This document shows positions 34,172-45,830 of a DNA stretch of 64,000 nucleotides, one piece after another. The notes under the pieces were generated by a model that had not been told where the DNA came from, ran no database searches, and saw only the letters and a list, made by a program, of their open reading frames with translations. The position numbers were made by a program, and so were the translations under genes. Numbering within the stretch: position 1 is the stretch's first letter; every line of letters begins with the position of its first letter. This DNA comes from Silene conica (taxonomy: Eukaryota; Streptophyta; Magnoliopsida; Caryophyllales; Caryophyllaceae): contig CM055314.2 in the NCBI GenBank assembly GCA_029255685.2, positions 9,566,399-9,630,398 on the forward strand. Reading direction: 5' to 3'.

Positions 34172-36254
34172 TGATACCCGTCGTTGTGGGTGTCAAAGAT
34201 AAAATTTATAAACCAAACTAAAACTATAGATAGTGATAGTAAGGGTCGAACCACTGAGAGACAAGGTTAATTCTGTTTGCTAATTTTTAATCTATAAAAT
34301 AACAAAGAGAGGGGGTTTGATTGGTTGTTGCTAAATCTAAAACGAATATAAAATAAAACAAGTAAATAAAGATGAGAATAAAAATATAATAAAAGAGATG
34401 CTAGGATGTTCGGGTAATAAACAGCTAAGATACTATAAATCCTAAGTCAACATGTATAGCAGTCGCGTAAGGGGTGTAACATATCCTTTAGGTCTATGCT
34501 ATTAGTTCCTAGGTCTCACAATTATTGGGTGTCAACAATAAGGGTGATTCCTAAATTCTAGGTCACAAACCTTTCAGTCTTAAGTAACCTATCCGTCTTA
34601 AAATGTAAACCAATGCCCTTCCCAAATCTCTCAATCTTGGGTAGGTCAATACTAACATCCTACAAGTCTCCTTTTGGTCTCATTGTAGGTTATTATAGTC
34701 TACAAATAAAAGCGAAACGGAATTCATACGCGTGTCGGTCGACCGACCAACTAACCCGGTCGGCCGACCTCCACCCTGCAACATGTCGATTCGGAATTTA
34801 TACTACTTTCGCATATTTACTCCCTACATCCTAACATATGAAATTAGCTACTCATAGTTATTAAAACAATTATAAAAATAGGAGTAAACATGGAAATCAT
34901 AAAGAACATCAATCTAAACATGCAAAAATAATAAGGAAATTAAAATAAGATGAAAAGGAGATTAGGAACTTTGGTTCCCCATGGTTAAAACAAGTCAATG
35001 AAGGGTAAAATAATCAAATAACACAATCCCAAGGAACAAAGAATAAACCTTTAGGTCAATATTCTACCCAATCCTTACGGTCTTAGGGTTCCTAGAAAAG
35101 CACTAAACTTTCGTTCATATGGCAATCCCAAAGTTGTTGTTAAACTAATCCTAATAATCTTTCAATCCTAAGGGTTAGTTCACCAACAACAATGGGGGAT
35201 TGGTAATTCAATCATTAAACTTATCAAAATCAAATCTTTACCATGGTTCCCCTAATTCCTAATCACAAGAATTAGTTATGCATACTTCTAATTATGGAAC
35301 TAGCAATTACTAAGAAAATTGAAGAGATGAACATAATTAAAGATGACAATAAAAGAGTAAACATGAAATAAGAAATAACAACAAGATGAATAACAAGATT
35401 GAATAAAAAGGAAAGATTGAATTGTGACAAACTTACAACTTGAATGGAAAATCTAAGAATAAAGATGAATTGGTACCAAAATCTAACAATGGAGTTTTCT
35501 CTAATTGGGGCTGCCTCTCTCTATTAGGACTTGATTATAATTCTATGATAGAAAACTAGATTAAGAACTTGATGGAAATCTGAATTAGGGACTGAATTAG
35601 CTTATATAGGCAGAATTAAAGAGTTTCCTAATGACCTAAACACTTGTATGGGCTTTTCGGAAACTTCTGGGTCGGTGCTGTGGTCGGTCGACCAATATTT
35701 TCGGTCGGTCGACCGCTTTACGGATTTTATGCAATTTCTGGGCTTCAGGCAAATTCTGGGCTTTTCCAATAGGCATCTGGTCGATCGACCTACTTTGTTG
35801 GTCGGTCGACCAACTGTCGGGACTGCAGCGCGCGTCGTTCTTAAAACAGCTGCCATTTCTTCGTTACTTATCGAAATCAAGCGATTCTCGCGGCGTTGGA
35901 AAGCTAAGAGGATAAGCTTTCACCTCCAACTGGAATCACTCCATTATCAGCTATATAACTCAAGATATAGCCATTTGAAACAGGCTGCAGCATCGAAGAT
36001 CGATTCTTTGCTTGTAAAAATTATCTTTAGGCCTTGAAATGTGCGCTAAGCTTCGTTCCTTCTTATCCTTAGTCATGAAAAGTCCCGAGGGCATAAATTT
36101 GGTATAAAATCGTCCCTTTTCCGCATAAATCTGCAAAAGAGCATAGAAATACGAAAGTAGACAATTGTTGGGAAATAAATGCTAAAACATAGTAAATGAG
36201 CGACAAAATGCGTGTAAAAATAGATGTAAAACATCATAAAATAGGCACGCATCA
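34172..36254 (-). repeat. Athila-2 5' LTR
   Basis: 2083 bp, the same length as the 3' LTR. Differences seen: C for T at the CAGCTGCC site, G for A at CTCGCGGCG, C for T in GCTTTCACC, and T for G in GCTATATAAC. Palindrome pairs lie at about 34734-34769, 35682-35718 and 35778-35814. Confidence 0.93.
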
Positions 36255-36969
36255 ATACTTATTCAAAAATCGAAAACTCAAGGAAGCTTGATTCCCAGCC
36301 GGTAGGCCGGCAGCCCGTCCACCGGCTGAGAATCATGAGTGTGAACCATTATTGAAGAAAAGCAAAGGAGAAAGCTTGATTCCCAGCCGGTAGGCCGGCA
36401 GCCGGTCCACCGGCTGAGAATCATGAGTGTGAACCATTATTGAAGAAAAGCAAAGGAGAAAGCATCCCCAGCCGGTCGGCCGGCAGCCGGTCCGCCGGCT
36501 GGGAGTTTTTGTAAGTGAAAGAGTTGAAGAAAAAGACGATGAAAAAGGATTCCCAGCCGGTAGGCCGCAGCCGGTCCGCCGGCTGGGAGTGTTTGTGAGT
36601 ATAACTTGAAGAAGAAGAGAAGACGAAGGGAAGCATGAAGACGGTTTTTGAGCCGGTCGGCCGGCGGCCGGTCCGCCGGCTCAGAATCAGTGCCTTATAA
36701 AATTTCGAAAAAAAATTTAAAAAATCCAAACCCTAACCCCCAGCCGGTCGGCCGGCGGCCGGTCCCAAACCGGCTGGGAGTGTTCTGTCGCGATTTTAAA
36801 TACTCGAAATGCCTCTTTTCTTCTTCATTTCTTCCTCATTTCACCTCATTTCTTCCACTCTCTTCCTTATTTCCTCCTCTCCCTTTCATCCCTTACCTTC
36901 AAAAACACCACCAAACTCTCCCAAATCAAAACCCTCTTCACTTCCTCATCACCTCACCTTCAAATAGCC
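36255..36969 (+). repeat. Athila-1 leader with six class II palindromes and a TATA-like box
   Basis: Palindromes lie at 36293-36331, 36382-36420, 36466-36504, 36551-36590, 36650-36685 and 36738-36780. The first two units, with their AATCATGAGTGTGAACC flank, form a tandem ~88-bp duplication. TATAAAA at 36696-36702 lies 11 bp after one palindrome. A C/T-rich leader (36800-36965) runs to the ATG at 36970. The arrangement copies that in the LTR, which hints at an internal promoter for the downstream ORF. Confidence 0.8.
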
Positions 36970-37970
36970 ATGTCTGGAAGAACGGAAAGGCGATCCAAAT
37001 CAAGGCACGACCCTATGGTGGAGCAAGAAGTGCAGAATGTGATGGATAGTAGCAACATTGGTCCGGATCCTTGCTTTCCCAGACTCCACTTTGCTACAAT
37101 TCAACAAAAAGGTAATTTCACCTATTTTAAGCATCGCCCCCTTCACCCGACTAGGTTTATTGATAGAGCCGGTTTGAGGGAATTAGGGATTGAGAAAATA
37201 ACCGCGGCTCTTTTTGAGGGTATTGGTATGAAAACTTTGTATGAAACGAAACCGGTTCACACATCTCCCCGGTTAACTTGGGAATTTTTGAGTTCTTTGG
37301 TAGTCACTAAGAACCGAACCATGGGAAAAGTTGCCTTCTTAGAGTTCCGATTGATGAATAAGGAACACCGTCTCACATTAGAGGAATTTGCCTTAATTTT
37401 TGGGCTCGACGGAAAATTGCCCATTAAGCCTCCGGAGGGCTTTAATTCCGAGCTCATTTGGACAGCCATCACCGGTCTTGTAAGTGATAGAACCAAAAAG
37501 AAACCGGCTAATAGGGTGCATTTGGCACCGATTAGGATATGGCATAGGTTCATGGGGTGGACCGTTTTCTCTAGGGATGAACCGCATAATTTCACTACTA
37601 CGGAGCTCGAGATACTTGGTTGTTATTTGGTTGGTGGCCCGAAACTCAACATTGCTCACCATATGGCCCTTCATTTGAGTAGGTTGGCATCCCAACCTCA
37701 GCTTACTACCCCTATTTGTGTTGGGGGGATGGTCACTTTGATTGCCAGTAACCGTTGTCAGAGGCACTTCACTGTTGACTACATTCAGGGTGAGAACTTG
37801 TTATCTCGCCGATACTTACAGGAGGCTTTGGGGTGGATCAAGTATAACCCCAGCGATCGTAATGAGTATTGGCAGATTCGCGTAGATAATAAGTTCAGGA
37901 ACTCGGTGCCCTTGCCTAACACCGAGCGGATGAGAGTTGAGCCCGGGAACACCTCCTACCTCCTTGATAT
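36970..37970 (+). pseudogene. Athila-1 env-position ORF, truncated by a chromovirus LTR
   Basis: Starts MSGRTERRSKSRHDP after a purine-poor leader and is open until the chromovirus LTR at 37971; the last codons to 37992 are LTR sequence. About residues 90-150 contain LTWEFLSSLVV and FLEFRLMNKEHRLTLEEFAL then IFGL. This resembles the plant-transposon domain found in ORFs downstream of integrase in Athila elements, and the same motif block occurs in Athila-4 (54230-54390). No signal peptide or membrane segment is evident, so calling it an envelope protein would be unsupported. Function unknown. Confidence 0.7.
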
Positions 37971-38374
37971 TGTAACACCCCCATTTATTTAAGGGCCTGA
38001 ACTAGGACTCCTCAGATAAATAAAGGTGTTACCATCTCGGTTTCCCGAGGCAGTAGATACAAAGGAAGATAAACAGTACTTTAAATTAACTTTAAACTCA
38101 AAACATGTTCTTACATATCCAAAGGTCTTAACAACGTAAACAAAGTACAACTCGTATAGAACTGACTAAGGTGATCTAGACGTCTAATCAGGTCCGGATC
38201 CAAGCTCTTTCTCCCATAGCTCCCCCCTTAGTCTCAGCCACCTGTCAATCTGCTCCCCAATAATTGGTTCATCACAGGTGATCACGAATACACAGGGTCA
38301 ACCACGAGGTTGAGTAGAGAAAACTATAAATAAACAACATTACTATAAATAGAAAGTTGAACTTCTCCACTCCG

Positions 38375-38505
38375 AATCACAGACCCTTTTTCTCCGCACC
38401 ACACAGACCCTTTATCTCCGCACCAAACACAGACCCTTTATCTCCGCACCACACAGACCCTTTATCTCCGCACCAAACACAGACCCTTTATCTCCGCACC
38501 ATTTC
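38375..38505. repeat. Five-copy 25/27-bp tandem repeat in the chromovirus LTR
   Basis: A unit ACAGACCCTTTATCTCCGCA followed by CC(A/AAC)AC is repeated five times with alternating 25- and 27-bp periods. The first copy differs by one base. Confidence 0.85.
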
Positions 38506-40009
38506 GCATCACAGAATTATATATCACATTTACCAATCATATAACAACATATATGAACAGGATTAATATCAGTCAATATACAGATTACACATCTCATATA
38601 CGTAGTATTCCCTACCTGAAATAGCAGGAAATGTAGATACGTCCAAGCGCGTTAAAAGTGTTCCACACGAAACTTGCCACCTAAAATATATATTACTTAA
38701 TTAATAAACTTCCTACTCACGTAATACGTACACACATTCCATTTATAGTAACTTCCTATAAATAGTAACTTCTAAAAATAGCAACCTTGGTTTGAAATTC
38801 AAATTATTTAAAATATGCATAAATACCATATCTTAATAAATGCCCAAAATCATTCCCTTAATAAATAAAATTCTTCACCATAAATATTAATATAATTGCC
38901 ATACATAATATTCATTTTAAAATCAAATAATAATGATAATAAAAAATAATAATAATAATAAAATAAGTAAAACAATAATAATAGTAAGTATTATTATAGA
39001 ATAACAACACACGAACAACTCACATGAACTAACCCGACTCACCACAAAACCGAGCCCCCTAACACCACCGTTACCCTACCACAGCCACCAACCAACACCG
39101 ACCCGCGTGCCCAGTACCACCAGCAACCCCGGCGACCATTGGCAACCAGGTCGCCGGCCACCGGCGAGGTGAACCATCACCACAAAACTCGCCTGAAACC
39201 ACCCTCCATCACGCGACAGCCCTTCATCTACAGCCCTGCCGACACACCACCAGACCAAACCACCACCCACGGCCGACTCCTACACACTCCCCGGAGACCA
39301 AACACCTAGCCACGGTGGTACCACCGTGTCGACCTCCCCCGAGTCAACGGTGGTACCACCCCCATATCCCCCTGTCACACGCCCAAAACTAAACCAACCA
39401 CTGAACAGAGGATCCGAGACCTTCTGTCGACACCTACCCTGTTGACTGCAGCCACCGTGCCTACCACCAAAACCAACCTTGGACTCCTATCTGACTCCCT
39501 GACCCATGACCAGAGCCAACTAGATACAAAATCAGACTCGACACCACCACTAAACTCACCCAGACACAACAACAGGGAAAGAACGAGCCCAGAAAACGTG
39601 CACAGACCCGATAACAACCACTCCTGCCACCACCCTAACCACCAACGACCACCACCGATTCAGACGTACATAAACATCACATAACACACTACAAAGATCA
39701 CACAATACGAGTAAGGACAATGGATCTTAACAAAGATTAAATAGATGACGAAAACTATAACACAACAAGGAAATTAGCAACGAGTGTGGCATACCGGTCT
39801 TCTTGGTCAGTTCGAACCACCCTACGACGACCTATAACCACCGTACACAAGCTCCTCTCCTACTCTGCTATGGCGGCTGTGTTTTTGTGTTTTGAGATCT
39901 TGAGATTTGTGCCTAGGGTTAGGGTGGACTGAAGCTTAAGTAAGGCGGCAGGGTTAGAAAGTGTTGTGAATCTGAGAACTTCTAACCACGGGCTGTAATC
40001 TGCACGCAT

Positions 40010-40075
40010 TTCGAGGCCCATGGCCGTGTTGCCATGGGTCCTGGGTTCGACTCCCAACAAGCACCTACTACAAAT
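40010..40075 (+). other. tRNA-like B-box remnant in the chromovirus LTR
   Basis: GGGTTCGACTCCCAACAAGC has the form of a tRNA T-arm. A CCATGG-containing inverted pair precedes it, but no convincing acceptor or anticodon stem could be built. It is at most a relic. Confidence 0.25.
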
Positions 40076-40257
40076 ATTAACATAGAGTGGATAGATCCCC
40101 CCTTTCAAGCCCCACCGACCACCAAAACTCTCCTTAAAACGAGTACTAGTGAACTAGTATAAGCAATTTATTAACCCATCGCTACGCTAATCGCTTCATC
40201 GTATGACCACTATATATGATCAAGATAAAAATCGTAACTAAAATTCGAGGTATTACA

Positions 40258-40275
40258 GTCTTTCCCCCTTAAAAA
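40258..40275 (-). promoter_or_regulatory. Chromovirus polypurine tract
   Basis: The minus strand reads TTTTTAAGGGGGAAAGAC directly before the 3' LTR. Confidence 0.75.
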
Positions 40276-40424
40276 GAACTTCGTCCCGAAGTTCAACAAC
40301 ACACGAATGACAAAACAAACAAACCATACGAACATGGAACACAAAACATCACAAAAGTTCACTTAAAACATCAAATGTTACATTCCACCCCCCTTAAAGA
40401 AAAGTTACGTCCGCGTAACTTACC

Positions 40425-43400
40425 TCAATCGAACAAGTGTGGATAGCGCTCTCTCATGGATGCCTCAGGCTCCCATGTAGCCTCCTCCTGATTATGATTG
40501 GTCCACAGGACCTTCACCAAAATCGTCTCCCCGTTGCGAGTTTTCCGCACCTTTCTGTCTAGAATTTCTTTCGGAGTCTCAATGTACGACAACTGCTCAT
40601 CTACCTCAATCACCTCGTGCTGAAGTACATGCGATGGGTCACTCACATATTTCCTCAACTGGGACACATGGAACACATTGTGGACCTTGGATAGGGTTGG
40701 AGGCAAAGCTAAGCGATACGCCACCTCTCCAACTCTGTCCAAGATCTCAAATGGCCCAATAAATTTCTGACTCAGTTTACCACGCTTGCCGAATCTCATC
40801 ACACCTTTCATCGGAGAGACTTTCAGTAGCACTTTCTCTCCGACCTCAAATGAAATATCGCTCCTCTTCAGATCGGCATAACTCTTCTGTCTATCCTGAG
40901 CGGCCCTCATCCTCTGTCGAATAATCTGAACCTGCTCCACCATCTCCTGGATCATATCTGGCCCTAAAGTCACAACATCAGCTCGATCATCCCAACACAC
41001 AGGGCTTCGACATTTCCTCCCGTATAACGCCTCGAAAGGGGCCATGCCTATGCTTGCATGATAGCTGTTATTATAAGAAAACTCGATCAACCCCAGTCGA
41101 TCCTCCCAAGATCCTCCGAACTCAAGTACACAAGCTCTCAACATATCCTCAAGAGTCTGAATCGTCCGCTCAGTCTGACCATCAGTAGCCGGATGGAAAG
41201 CTGTACTCATCTTCAACTGGGTACCCAAAGCAGCCTGTAACTCCTGCCAGAATCTGGATATAAACCTCGAGTCCCGATCTGAAACAATATCCTTGGGTAC
41301 ACCATGCAGTTTGACCACATTCTGAACATACGACTTAGCCAACTCAGCTTTACTCCAGGTATCTTTCATCGGAATAAAGTGAGCTGACTTAGTTAAACGA
41401 TCTACGATCACCCAAATCATGTTGTTGCCCCTCTGAGTTCGAGGCAACCCCACGATAAAGTCCATCGAAATGTTCTCCCACTTCCACTCTGGCACATCTA
41501 ACGGTTGAACTTTCCCTTGAGGTCTCTTATGCTCCCCTTTCACTCGTTGACACGTCAAACATCTTGAGACAAACTCGGCGACCTCCTTCTTCATATTCGG
41601 CCACCAAAACGTCTTCTTAAGGTCCTTATACAGTTTATCACCCCCTGGGTGAACAGAATAAGGAGTAGCATGAGCTTCAGTCAGGATCTTCTTCTTTAGC
41701 TCCCCAACATTTGGTACACACCATCGCCCACTGAACCTCAGATTACCATCGGTATGAATGCTGAACTTGGATACCCCATCACCATTCCCATTTTCCACCA
41801 TCAAACGCCACTTCTGGATTCTCTCATCGTTCTGCTGTAACTCCCGAATCTCCCCATACAATTCAGGCTCCACTGTCAAGTCACCAAGAGCGTCCCCTTT
41901 CCGGATCATGAATATTCCCATCTCCCTTAGTTCACCATACAACCTCCCTCTCGATCTGGCACAATCCAAAGCATGTATTGACTTCCTACTGAGAGCGTCA
42001 GCTACCACATTTGCCTTGCCTTCGTGGTAGACAATCTGCATATCATAATCTCCGATCAACTCTATCCACTTCCTCTGCCTCATGTTCAACTCCTTCTGGG
42101 TGTAGATATATTTCAGGCTCTTATGGTCAGAAAACACCTTAAAAGTGGCTCCATAAAGGTAATGACGCCACAATTTTAGTGCAAAGACCACAGCGCCCAA
42201 CTCCAAATCATGAGTCGGATAATTCTCTTCATAAGTCTTCAACTGGCGAGAAGCATACGCGATCACTCTCCCATTCTGCATTAGCACACAACCCAACCCA
42301 TGTTTGGAAGCGTCGGTGTATACTTCGAAATTATCACTTCCAACTGGCAAGGCCAGGATAGGAGCTGTTGTCAGGCGTTCCTTAAGAGTCAGGAATGCCT
42401 TCTCACAACCCTCATCCCAGACAAAACGGTTCTTCTTCCTCATTAACGACGTCAACGGCTTTGATATCTTCGAAAAGTCTTTGACGAATCTCCGGTAGTA
42501 ACCTGCTAACCCCAGAAAACTTCGGATCTCACTCACATTCTTCGGACTTTGCCACTTAGTCACAGCTTCAATTTTACTAGGGTCAACAGATACCCCCTCT
42601 TTGGAAATGACATGCCCCAGAAACGCCACTTTCTCCAACCAGAATTCACACTTACTCAACTTAGCATTGAGTTTATGTTCTTCCAAAGTCTGAAGTACCT
42701 TCCTCAAATGATCTTCGTGCTCCTCCGCAGTCTTGGAATATACCAGGATATCATCGATAAATACCACCACGAACTTGTCGAGATACGGGCTGAAGACTCG
42801 ATTCATCAAGTCCATGAACACAGCTGGAGCATTAGTCAATCCAAAGGGCATAACCACAAATTCATAGTGGCCATACCTCGTTCGGAAAGCGGTCTTCGGA
42901 ATATCTTCATCCTTTATCCTCAATTGATGATACCCGGATCTCAAATCAATCTTGGAGAAAACCCCGGCTCCACTCAACTGATCGAATAAGTCGTCAATTC
43001 TCGGCAATGGATAACGGTTCTTGATGGTTACATTGTTCAGCTCTCGATAGTCAACACACAACCTCAAACTCCCATCCTTCTTCTTCACAAATAAAACAGG
43101 TGCTCCCCAGGGCGACACACTGGGTCGGATGAACCCTTTCTCAGCTAGTTCATCCAATTGCTTCTTCAACTCCTCCATTTCTTTCGGTCCCATACGGTAC
43201 GGTGACTTAGATATGGGTCCCGCTCCTGGCTTTAGGTCAATGGAAAATTCCACTTCCCTCCTCGGCGGTAACCCTGGCACGTCGTCCCGGAAAACTCCCT
43301 CAAACTCCCGTACTACAGGTATCTCACTAGTCTTGGGGGTTTCAGCCTCACAATCCCACATTTGGCACAAAATTAGGCTTTCTCCTTTCCGCAAACTAGA

Positions 43401-45032
43401 CTTCAAGGTATTGACAGATATAAATTTGATCTTTGGTTTGACTCTGTACCCCTTGTAGGATACCCTCACTCCCTTGGGTCCCTTCAAGGAAATTTTCTTT
43501 TGATGACAGTCGATAAAAGCCCTATACTTCCCCAGCCAATCCATCCCTAGGATCACCTCAAAACCTCCCAGCGGAAATTCTATGAGGTCACAATAGAAAA
43601 TTGCTTCCCCGATTTTGATGGGTACACTTCCATAGACTCTATTACAAGCTATTGACTCTCCTGAAGGTATGGTCACTGAGTCTGCGACCCAGTCGAACCT
43701 CTCAAGCCCCAAAACTCTAACATGGTCTCTAGACACAAAAGAATGGGTGGCACCGGAATCGAAAAGTACGAAAGTAGGTTTAGAGTTCACAAGAAAAGTA
43801 CCGGTTACCACATGTGCATCCTCCTGAGCTGCCTGCTTTCCCATGGCAAAGAGCTTGCCACTGGACTTGGCCCCACTTTGACTGGCACCAGATGTCCCAG
43901 CCTGCTGGCTTCCCTCTGCTCCTGTCTTCTGGTTACCTCCATTCCCATAGCTTTGGTTCTGGTACGAGCGGTTCTGATAACTGTTGAAGTTCCTCTGGAA
44001 ATTGCTGCTCCCTCCAGACTTCGCACCCCCACCGAAGTTTGATGTGGGTGTGCGATAGCCGCCGCTACCATAGGACTGAGTGCGGGATCCCTGATATCCG
44101 GATGTAGGCGTGCGATAACCCCCGGACTGATTCACTCCCGACGAGCGACATACTGCCTGCTTGTGCCCAATTTTCCCGCAGCCGAAACAGACCACTCCCA
44201 CCGAACCACTACCAGAACCTCCACTCCTGAAGTTGCCCCCACTCTGGTTCCTCCCACCACTAGAGGCACTACTTCCGAAATACCCACTGTACTTGTTATT
44301 ACTTGGCTTTTTCGATCCTGAACCCTCAGCTACTGGTTCAGCCTTCCTCTTTTCTGACTTGGACTTCTTGTCCGCCTTAATCATATCCGAAAGCCTCTCC
44401 GCCGCCCCAGCCCTTAAATAGATGTCACGGACTGTGGTGGGCGGAGCTGCAATCAGTCTCTTCTTGACGGCGATTGATAACCCCCTCTCAAATTTCATGG
44501 CTAGCATAGCATCGTCAAATCCCATATCTCTCACATAGTGTACCAGCTGGATGAATTTCCTGTAGTAAACCTCTACAGTCATGTCCTCCGACATCTGGAA
44601 TGAGTCGAACTCCTCCCTCAGCTTGCTCTTTTGGAATTCTGGTAGAAACGCCTCGTTCAGAACCCCCTGGAATGCGTCCCACGGAACAAACGCGGATCCA
44701 CCCTCTATAGCTGCTTCCCGGAGCTCTCCCTTATTCGCGGTCCACCAATCTCCAGCCATACCCCTCAGATAGTGGGCAGCCTGGTCTACCTTCAATTCTT
44801 CAGGGCAATCCAGCAACTCGAATAGGTTACCGAATTCCCGGCACCAAGCTCCTAACAGATGTGGTTCCCCCTCCCCAGTGAATTGGGTAGGGTGGTGTCT
44901 TGCGATGATTGTGCTCATTTTCGCGGAGTCCATTCGTTTGGCCTTTGCCTCATTTTCAGCTATCAAACGGTCCACCTCCTCTTGGGTGATATTAATGGCA
45001 TTATCTCTTCGCGGAGGCATACTATAATACAA
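40425..45032 (-). CDS. Chromovirus gag-pol polyprotein with C-terminal chromodomain
   Basis: 1535 codons, uninterrupted. The Met at residue 5 (MPPRRDN) may be the true start. Domains: capsid-like gag (about 45-225); a Ser/Gly-rich basic linker; zinc knuckle [14 protein letters not shown] (about 281-294); aspartic protease FDSGATHSF (about 422-430); RT (about 610-810) with catalytic FIDDILVYS near 757; RNase H (about 898-1016) from [14 protein letters not shown] to ADALSRK; integrase zinc domain (about 1126-1162) and core with Asp in SMDFIVGL, Asp in IVSDRDSRF and Glu in TDGQTERT (about 1188-1290); chromodomain (about 1484-1535) with [20 protein letters not shown]. Chromodomains of this type bias integration into heterochromatin. 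The protein looks intact, but the element lacks its 5' LTR promoter. Confidence 0.95.
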   Translation of the reverse strand: MYYSMPPRRDNAINITQEEVDRLIAENEAKAKRMDSAKMSTIIARHHPTQFTGEGEPHLLGAWCREFGNLFELLDCPEELKVDQAAHYLRGMAGDWWTANKGELREAAIEGGSAFVPWDAFQGVLNEAFLPEFQKSKLREEFDSFQMSEDMTVEVYYRKFIQLVHYVRDMGFDDAMLAMKFERGLSIAVKKRLIAAPPTTVRDIYLRAGAAERLSDMIKADKKSKSEKRKAEPVAEGSGSKKPSNNKYSGYFGSSASSGGRNQSGGNFRSGGSGSGSVGVVCFGCGKIGHKQAVCRSSGVNQSGGYRTPTSGYQGSRTQSYGSGGYRTPTSNFGGGAKSGGSSNFQRNFNSYQNRSYQNQSYGNGGNQKTGAEGSQQAGTSGASQSGAKSSGKLFAMGKQAAQEDAHVVTGTFLVNSKPTFVLFDSGATHSFVSRDHVRVLGLERFDWVADSVTIPSGESIACNRVYGSVPIKIGEAIFYCDLIEFPLGGFEVILGMDWLGKYRAFIDCHQKKISLKGPKGVRVSYKGYRVKPKIKFISVNTLKSSLRKGESLILCQMWDCEAETPKTSEIPVVREFEGVFRDDVPGLPPRREVEFSIDLKPGAGPISKSPYRMGPKEMEELKKQLDELAEKGFIRPSVSPWGAPVLFVKKKDGSLRLCVDYRELNNVTIKNRYPLPRIDDLFDQLSGAGVFSKIDLRSGYHQLRIKDEDIPKTAFRTRYGHYEFVVMPFGLTNAPAVFMDLMNRVFSPYLDKFVVVFIDDILVYSKTAEEHEDHLRKVLQTLEEHKLNAKLSKCEFWLEKVAFLGHVISKEGVSVDPSKIEAVTKWQSPKNVSEIRSFLGLAGYYRRFVKDFSKISKPLTSLMRKKNRFVWDEGCEKAFLTLKERLTTAPILALPVGSDNFEVYTDASKHGLGCVLMQNGRVIAYASRQLKTYEENYPTHDLELGAVVFALKLWRHYLYGATFKVFSDHKSLKYIYTQKELNMRQRKWIELIGDYDMQIVYHEGKANVVADALSRKSIHALDCARSRGRLYGELREMGIFMIRKGDALGDLTVEPELYGEIRELQQNDERIQKWRLMVENGNGDGVSKFSIHTDGNLRFSGRWCVPNVGELKKKILTEAHATPYSVHPGGDKLYKDLKKTFWWPNMKKEVAEFVSRCLTCQRVKGEHKRPQGKVQPLDVPEWKWENISMDFIVGLPRTQRGNNMIWVIVDRLTKSAHFIPMKDTWSKAELAKSYVQNVVKLHGVPKDIVSDRDSRFISRFWQELQAALGTQLKMSTAFHPATDGQTERTIQTLEDMLRACVLEFGGSWEDRLGLIEFSYNNSYHASIGMAPFEALYGRKCRSPVCWDDRADVVTLGPDMIQEMVEQVQIIRQRMRAAQDRQKSYADLKRSDISFEVGEKVLLKVSPMKGVMRFGKRGKLSQKFIGPFEILDRVGEVAYRLALPPTLSKVHNVFHVSQLRKYVSDPSHVLQHEVIEVDEQLSYIETPKEILDRKVRKTRNGETILVKVLWTNHNQEEATWEPEASMRERYPHLFD

Positions 45033-45340
45033 CAGAAAGACATGAGTCCCGACTTATGTGGGCGCACATTAGGGTTAGGGCTAAGATCCCTAAACGATAA
45101 ATTCTATCATCAGCTTTCAAAATGAATAAACAAGAAAATATAACATGGCTCGGGATCACATAGCCGCATATCAATAGACATGATGATAGAAGAAGTATTA
45201 ATCATGTTTCAATTCACTTAACATATCACATCAACATACACCTTTCCCAGCAGCTAAAGATTCATTCATGCTCATGCCCCTTCCGGCTTTTCAAAAGTCA
45301 CTTATATACAGAATTTTCATACTTTTCACAGTGTGTTATC
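45033..45340 (-). other. Chromovirus leader remnant and junction
   Basis: Non-coding. No primer-binding-site match was found on either strand. Somewhere in the interval the chromovirus ends and the Athila-4 leader begins. TTAGGGTTAGGG near 45072 is a two-unit telomere-like coincidence. Confidence 0.4.
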
Positions 45341-45830
45341 ACTTTCACCATGGTTGACCGACCGTACTTGCTGGTCGCTCGACAAGGTGTTGAGGGAGCC
45401 AGTTTCTTTAAGTCTTTTTTTTCTAACTAAACCCTATTCACTTTTTCAAAAATCAGAAAACCAAAATCCCCTCTCGTCAACAAAACCCTAACTCCCTCTC
45501 TCCTTCGTTCAACCTACTTCTTGCTCTTTCACTCCATTGTTTCCTAATCAAGGTATGTTTCTCCTTCAGTTTTTCCTTCATTTTCGTTTCCTAGCTTCCT
45601 AGATTTCGTTTTCTTAGGAAAACATTCACTTAATTTCAATTCATCTTTGAATTAAGAGTATGTTTTAATTGTTTTTGTTCTTTTTAGTTGTTTTCTGTTT
45701 TTCCTTTAGTTTCTTTAGCTTTAGATGTACTTTCTTGCTTGGTTTTGGTGTTGTTAGGGTTAGTTTTACGTTTTCCCCTAATTCCATTGCGTGAAATCTG
45801 TTGAAATATGCGAAGTCTGCACGAATTGGT
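45341..45830 (+). other. Athila-4 leader with apparent 5' splice site
   Basis: One class I palindrome pair (about 45352-45385), then an A/C-rich and C/T-rich leader. CTAATCAAG/GTATGTTTCTCC at about 45546-45564 is a strong plant splice-donor match. A matching acceptor lies past the Athila-3 insertion, at TATGTTTTTGCAG (ends 53918). ATG follows at 53927. Confidence 0.5.

Larger units (their letters stand above)
28716..36254 (-). mobile_element. Athila-2: young non-autonomous Athila-type LTR retrotransposon
   Basis: 7539 bp with a 5-bp duplication ATACT (28711-28715 and 36255-36259). The two 2083-bp LTRs (28716-30798 and 34172-36254) differ at only about four positions in my reading, so insertion is recent. 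On the minus strand: 5' LTR, tRNA-Asp-type primer site (34149-34166), one gag-like ORF (32833-34020), a long 3' untranslated region, polypurine tract (30799-30816) and 3' LTR. There is no protease, RT or integrase, so it must use another Athila's proteins. Confidence 0.93.
37971..40257 (-). repeat. Chromovirus 3' LTR (2287 bp)
   Basis: Plus-strand text begins TGTAACACCCCC and ends GAGGTATTACA, TG...CA in both directions. It abuts the polypurine tract at 40258 and cuts the Athila-1 env-position ORF at its other end. The middle (39000-39680) is unusually C-rich with scattered CCACC repeats. The ORFs across it are by-products of that composition. Confidence 0.88.
37971..45340 (-). mobile_element. 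Tekay/Del-type chromovirus, 5' LTR missing
   Basis: A minus-strand Ty3/gypsy element: 3' LTR (37971-40257), polypurine tract, one intact gag-pol ORF with chromodomain, and a short leader. No 5' LTR and no tRNA-Met-type primer site were found between the gag start and the Athila-4 leader that begins near 45340. The 5' end has therefore been lost, together with the rest of Athila-1. The right boundary is approximate (45100-45350). Confidence 0.85.

Noticed and set aside
36970-37970. Calling the env-position ORF a true envelope protein
   Set aside because: No signal peptide, transmembrane helix or cleavage site is visible.
40010-40075. Intact tRNA gene
   Set aside because: Only a T-arm/B-box-like segment; acceptor and anticodon stems cannot be formed.
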